5,339 nucleotides of DNA from Eggerthellaceae bacterium (GTDB lineage Bacteria; Actinomycetota; Coriobacteriia; Coriobacteriales; Eggerthellaceae). The stretch is from positions 1 to 5,339 of the forward strand of contig CAAEDC010000137.1 of assembly GCA_900754495.1 (NCBI GenBank), in the 5' to 3' direction. Made by a program: the position numbers and the translations under genes. Position 1 is the stretch's first letter. Every line of letters starts with the position of its first letter. The notes below the pieces were generated by a model, which was given only the letters and a program-made list of their open reading frames with translations, did not search any database and had not been told where the DNA came from. This document shows, piece by piece, positions 5,222 to 5,339 of this stretch.

Positions 5222-5339
5222 AAAGGTGCGACAAAGGCGTGGCAAAGGGACACATCTAATGGCGCAGGCGAGCCACGTGGGTGTGTCAAAGGGACACACC
5301 CAATGCCACGGGTGTGCCAAAGGGACACATCAAATGCCA
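5221..5339. repeat. REP-like repeat array with CAAAGGGACACA core, cut by window end
   Basis: CAAAGGGACACA occurs exactly three times, at 5243-5254, 5287-5298 and 5318-5329. The second and third lie in tandem 31 bp units (5281-5311 and 5312 onward) that agree at most positions. The middle copy forms a perfect 10 bp stem, TGGGTGTGTC (5278-5287) with GACACACCCA (5293-5302), around the loop AAAGG. The third unit has one mismatch in its stem and the first is more decayed. Two shorter CAAAGG copies at 5221 and 5232 precede the first core in exact 11 bp steps. The palindromic extragenic units resemble REP elements. The array probably continues past the right edge. Confidence 0.75.

Noticed and set aside
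4164..5255. A 363-codon minus-strand frame opposite the rhomboid
   Set aside because: His/Gln/Arg-rich shadow translation with no motifs, opposite a gene with complete catalytic residues.
5221..5339. CRISPR array at the right edge
   Set aside because: Core spacing is irregular (44 then 31 bp), the sequences between cores are themselves related, and the units are palindromic extragenic repeats.

Overview
The window is GC-rich bacterial DNA with GTG/ATG starts, clear Shine-Dalgarno (SD) sites and GC-rich third codon positions. It carries three intact genes framed by non-coding repeat tracts. Gene content, base composition and repeat style suggest a high-GC actinobacterium, most likely a member of the Coriobacteriia (Eggerthellaceae-like). 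This is inference from pattern, because no rRNA or other taxonomic marker is present.

Layout. Positions 1-502 hold no convincing gene. They contain a nearly perfect 2 x 35 bp tandem repeat (118-187) and then a degenerate minisatellite with a regular 26-27 bp period (about 194-430), which itself shows a 107 bp higher-order duplication. On the minus strand, 503-2680 encodes a full-length HelD-type, UvrD-like ATPase that acts on RNA polymerase. A 291 bp divergent intergenic region (2681-2971) holds a structured helD leader (inverted repeat plus a duplicated 12-mer), a TACAAT box facing helD, a perfect TATAAT box facing the next gene, and a very strong hairpin (2897-2942) just after that TATAAT. 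On the plus strand, 2972-4150 encodes a cation diffusion facilitator whose membrane metal site reads Asn-Asp-Asp-Asp and which has two tandem C-terminal domains, features that point to Mn(II) export. After 49 bp containing a weak terminator-like stem, 4200-5195 encodes a rhomboid intramembrane serine protease with a low-complexity N-terminal extension. From 5196 to the right edge there are REP-like repeats built on the core CAAAGGGACACA.

How the genes may work together. helD is divergently transcribed and probably functionally separate: it recycles or rescues RNA polymerase. The CDF transporter and the rhomboid are co-directional and close together. In Bacillus subtilis the rhomboid YqgP takes part in the response to excess Mn/Zn through the magnesium transporter MgtE. 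A predicted Mn exporter next to a rhomboid is therefore a reasonable, unproven, metal-stress pair.

I see no clearly new multi-gene system. The most unusual material is non-coding: the two repeat tracts at the edges, and the promoter/hairpin/mini-ORF arrangement in front of the CDF gene.
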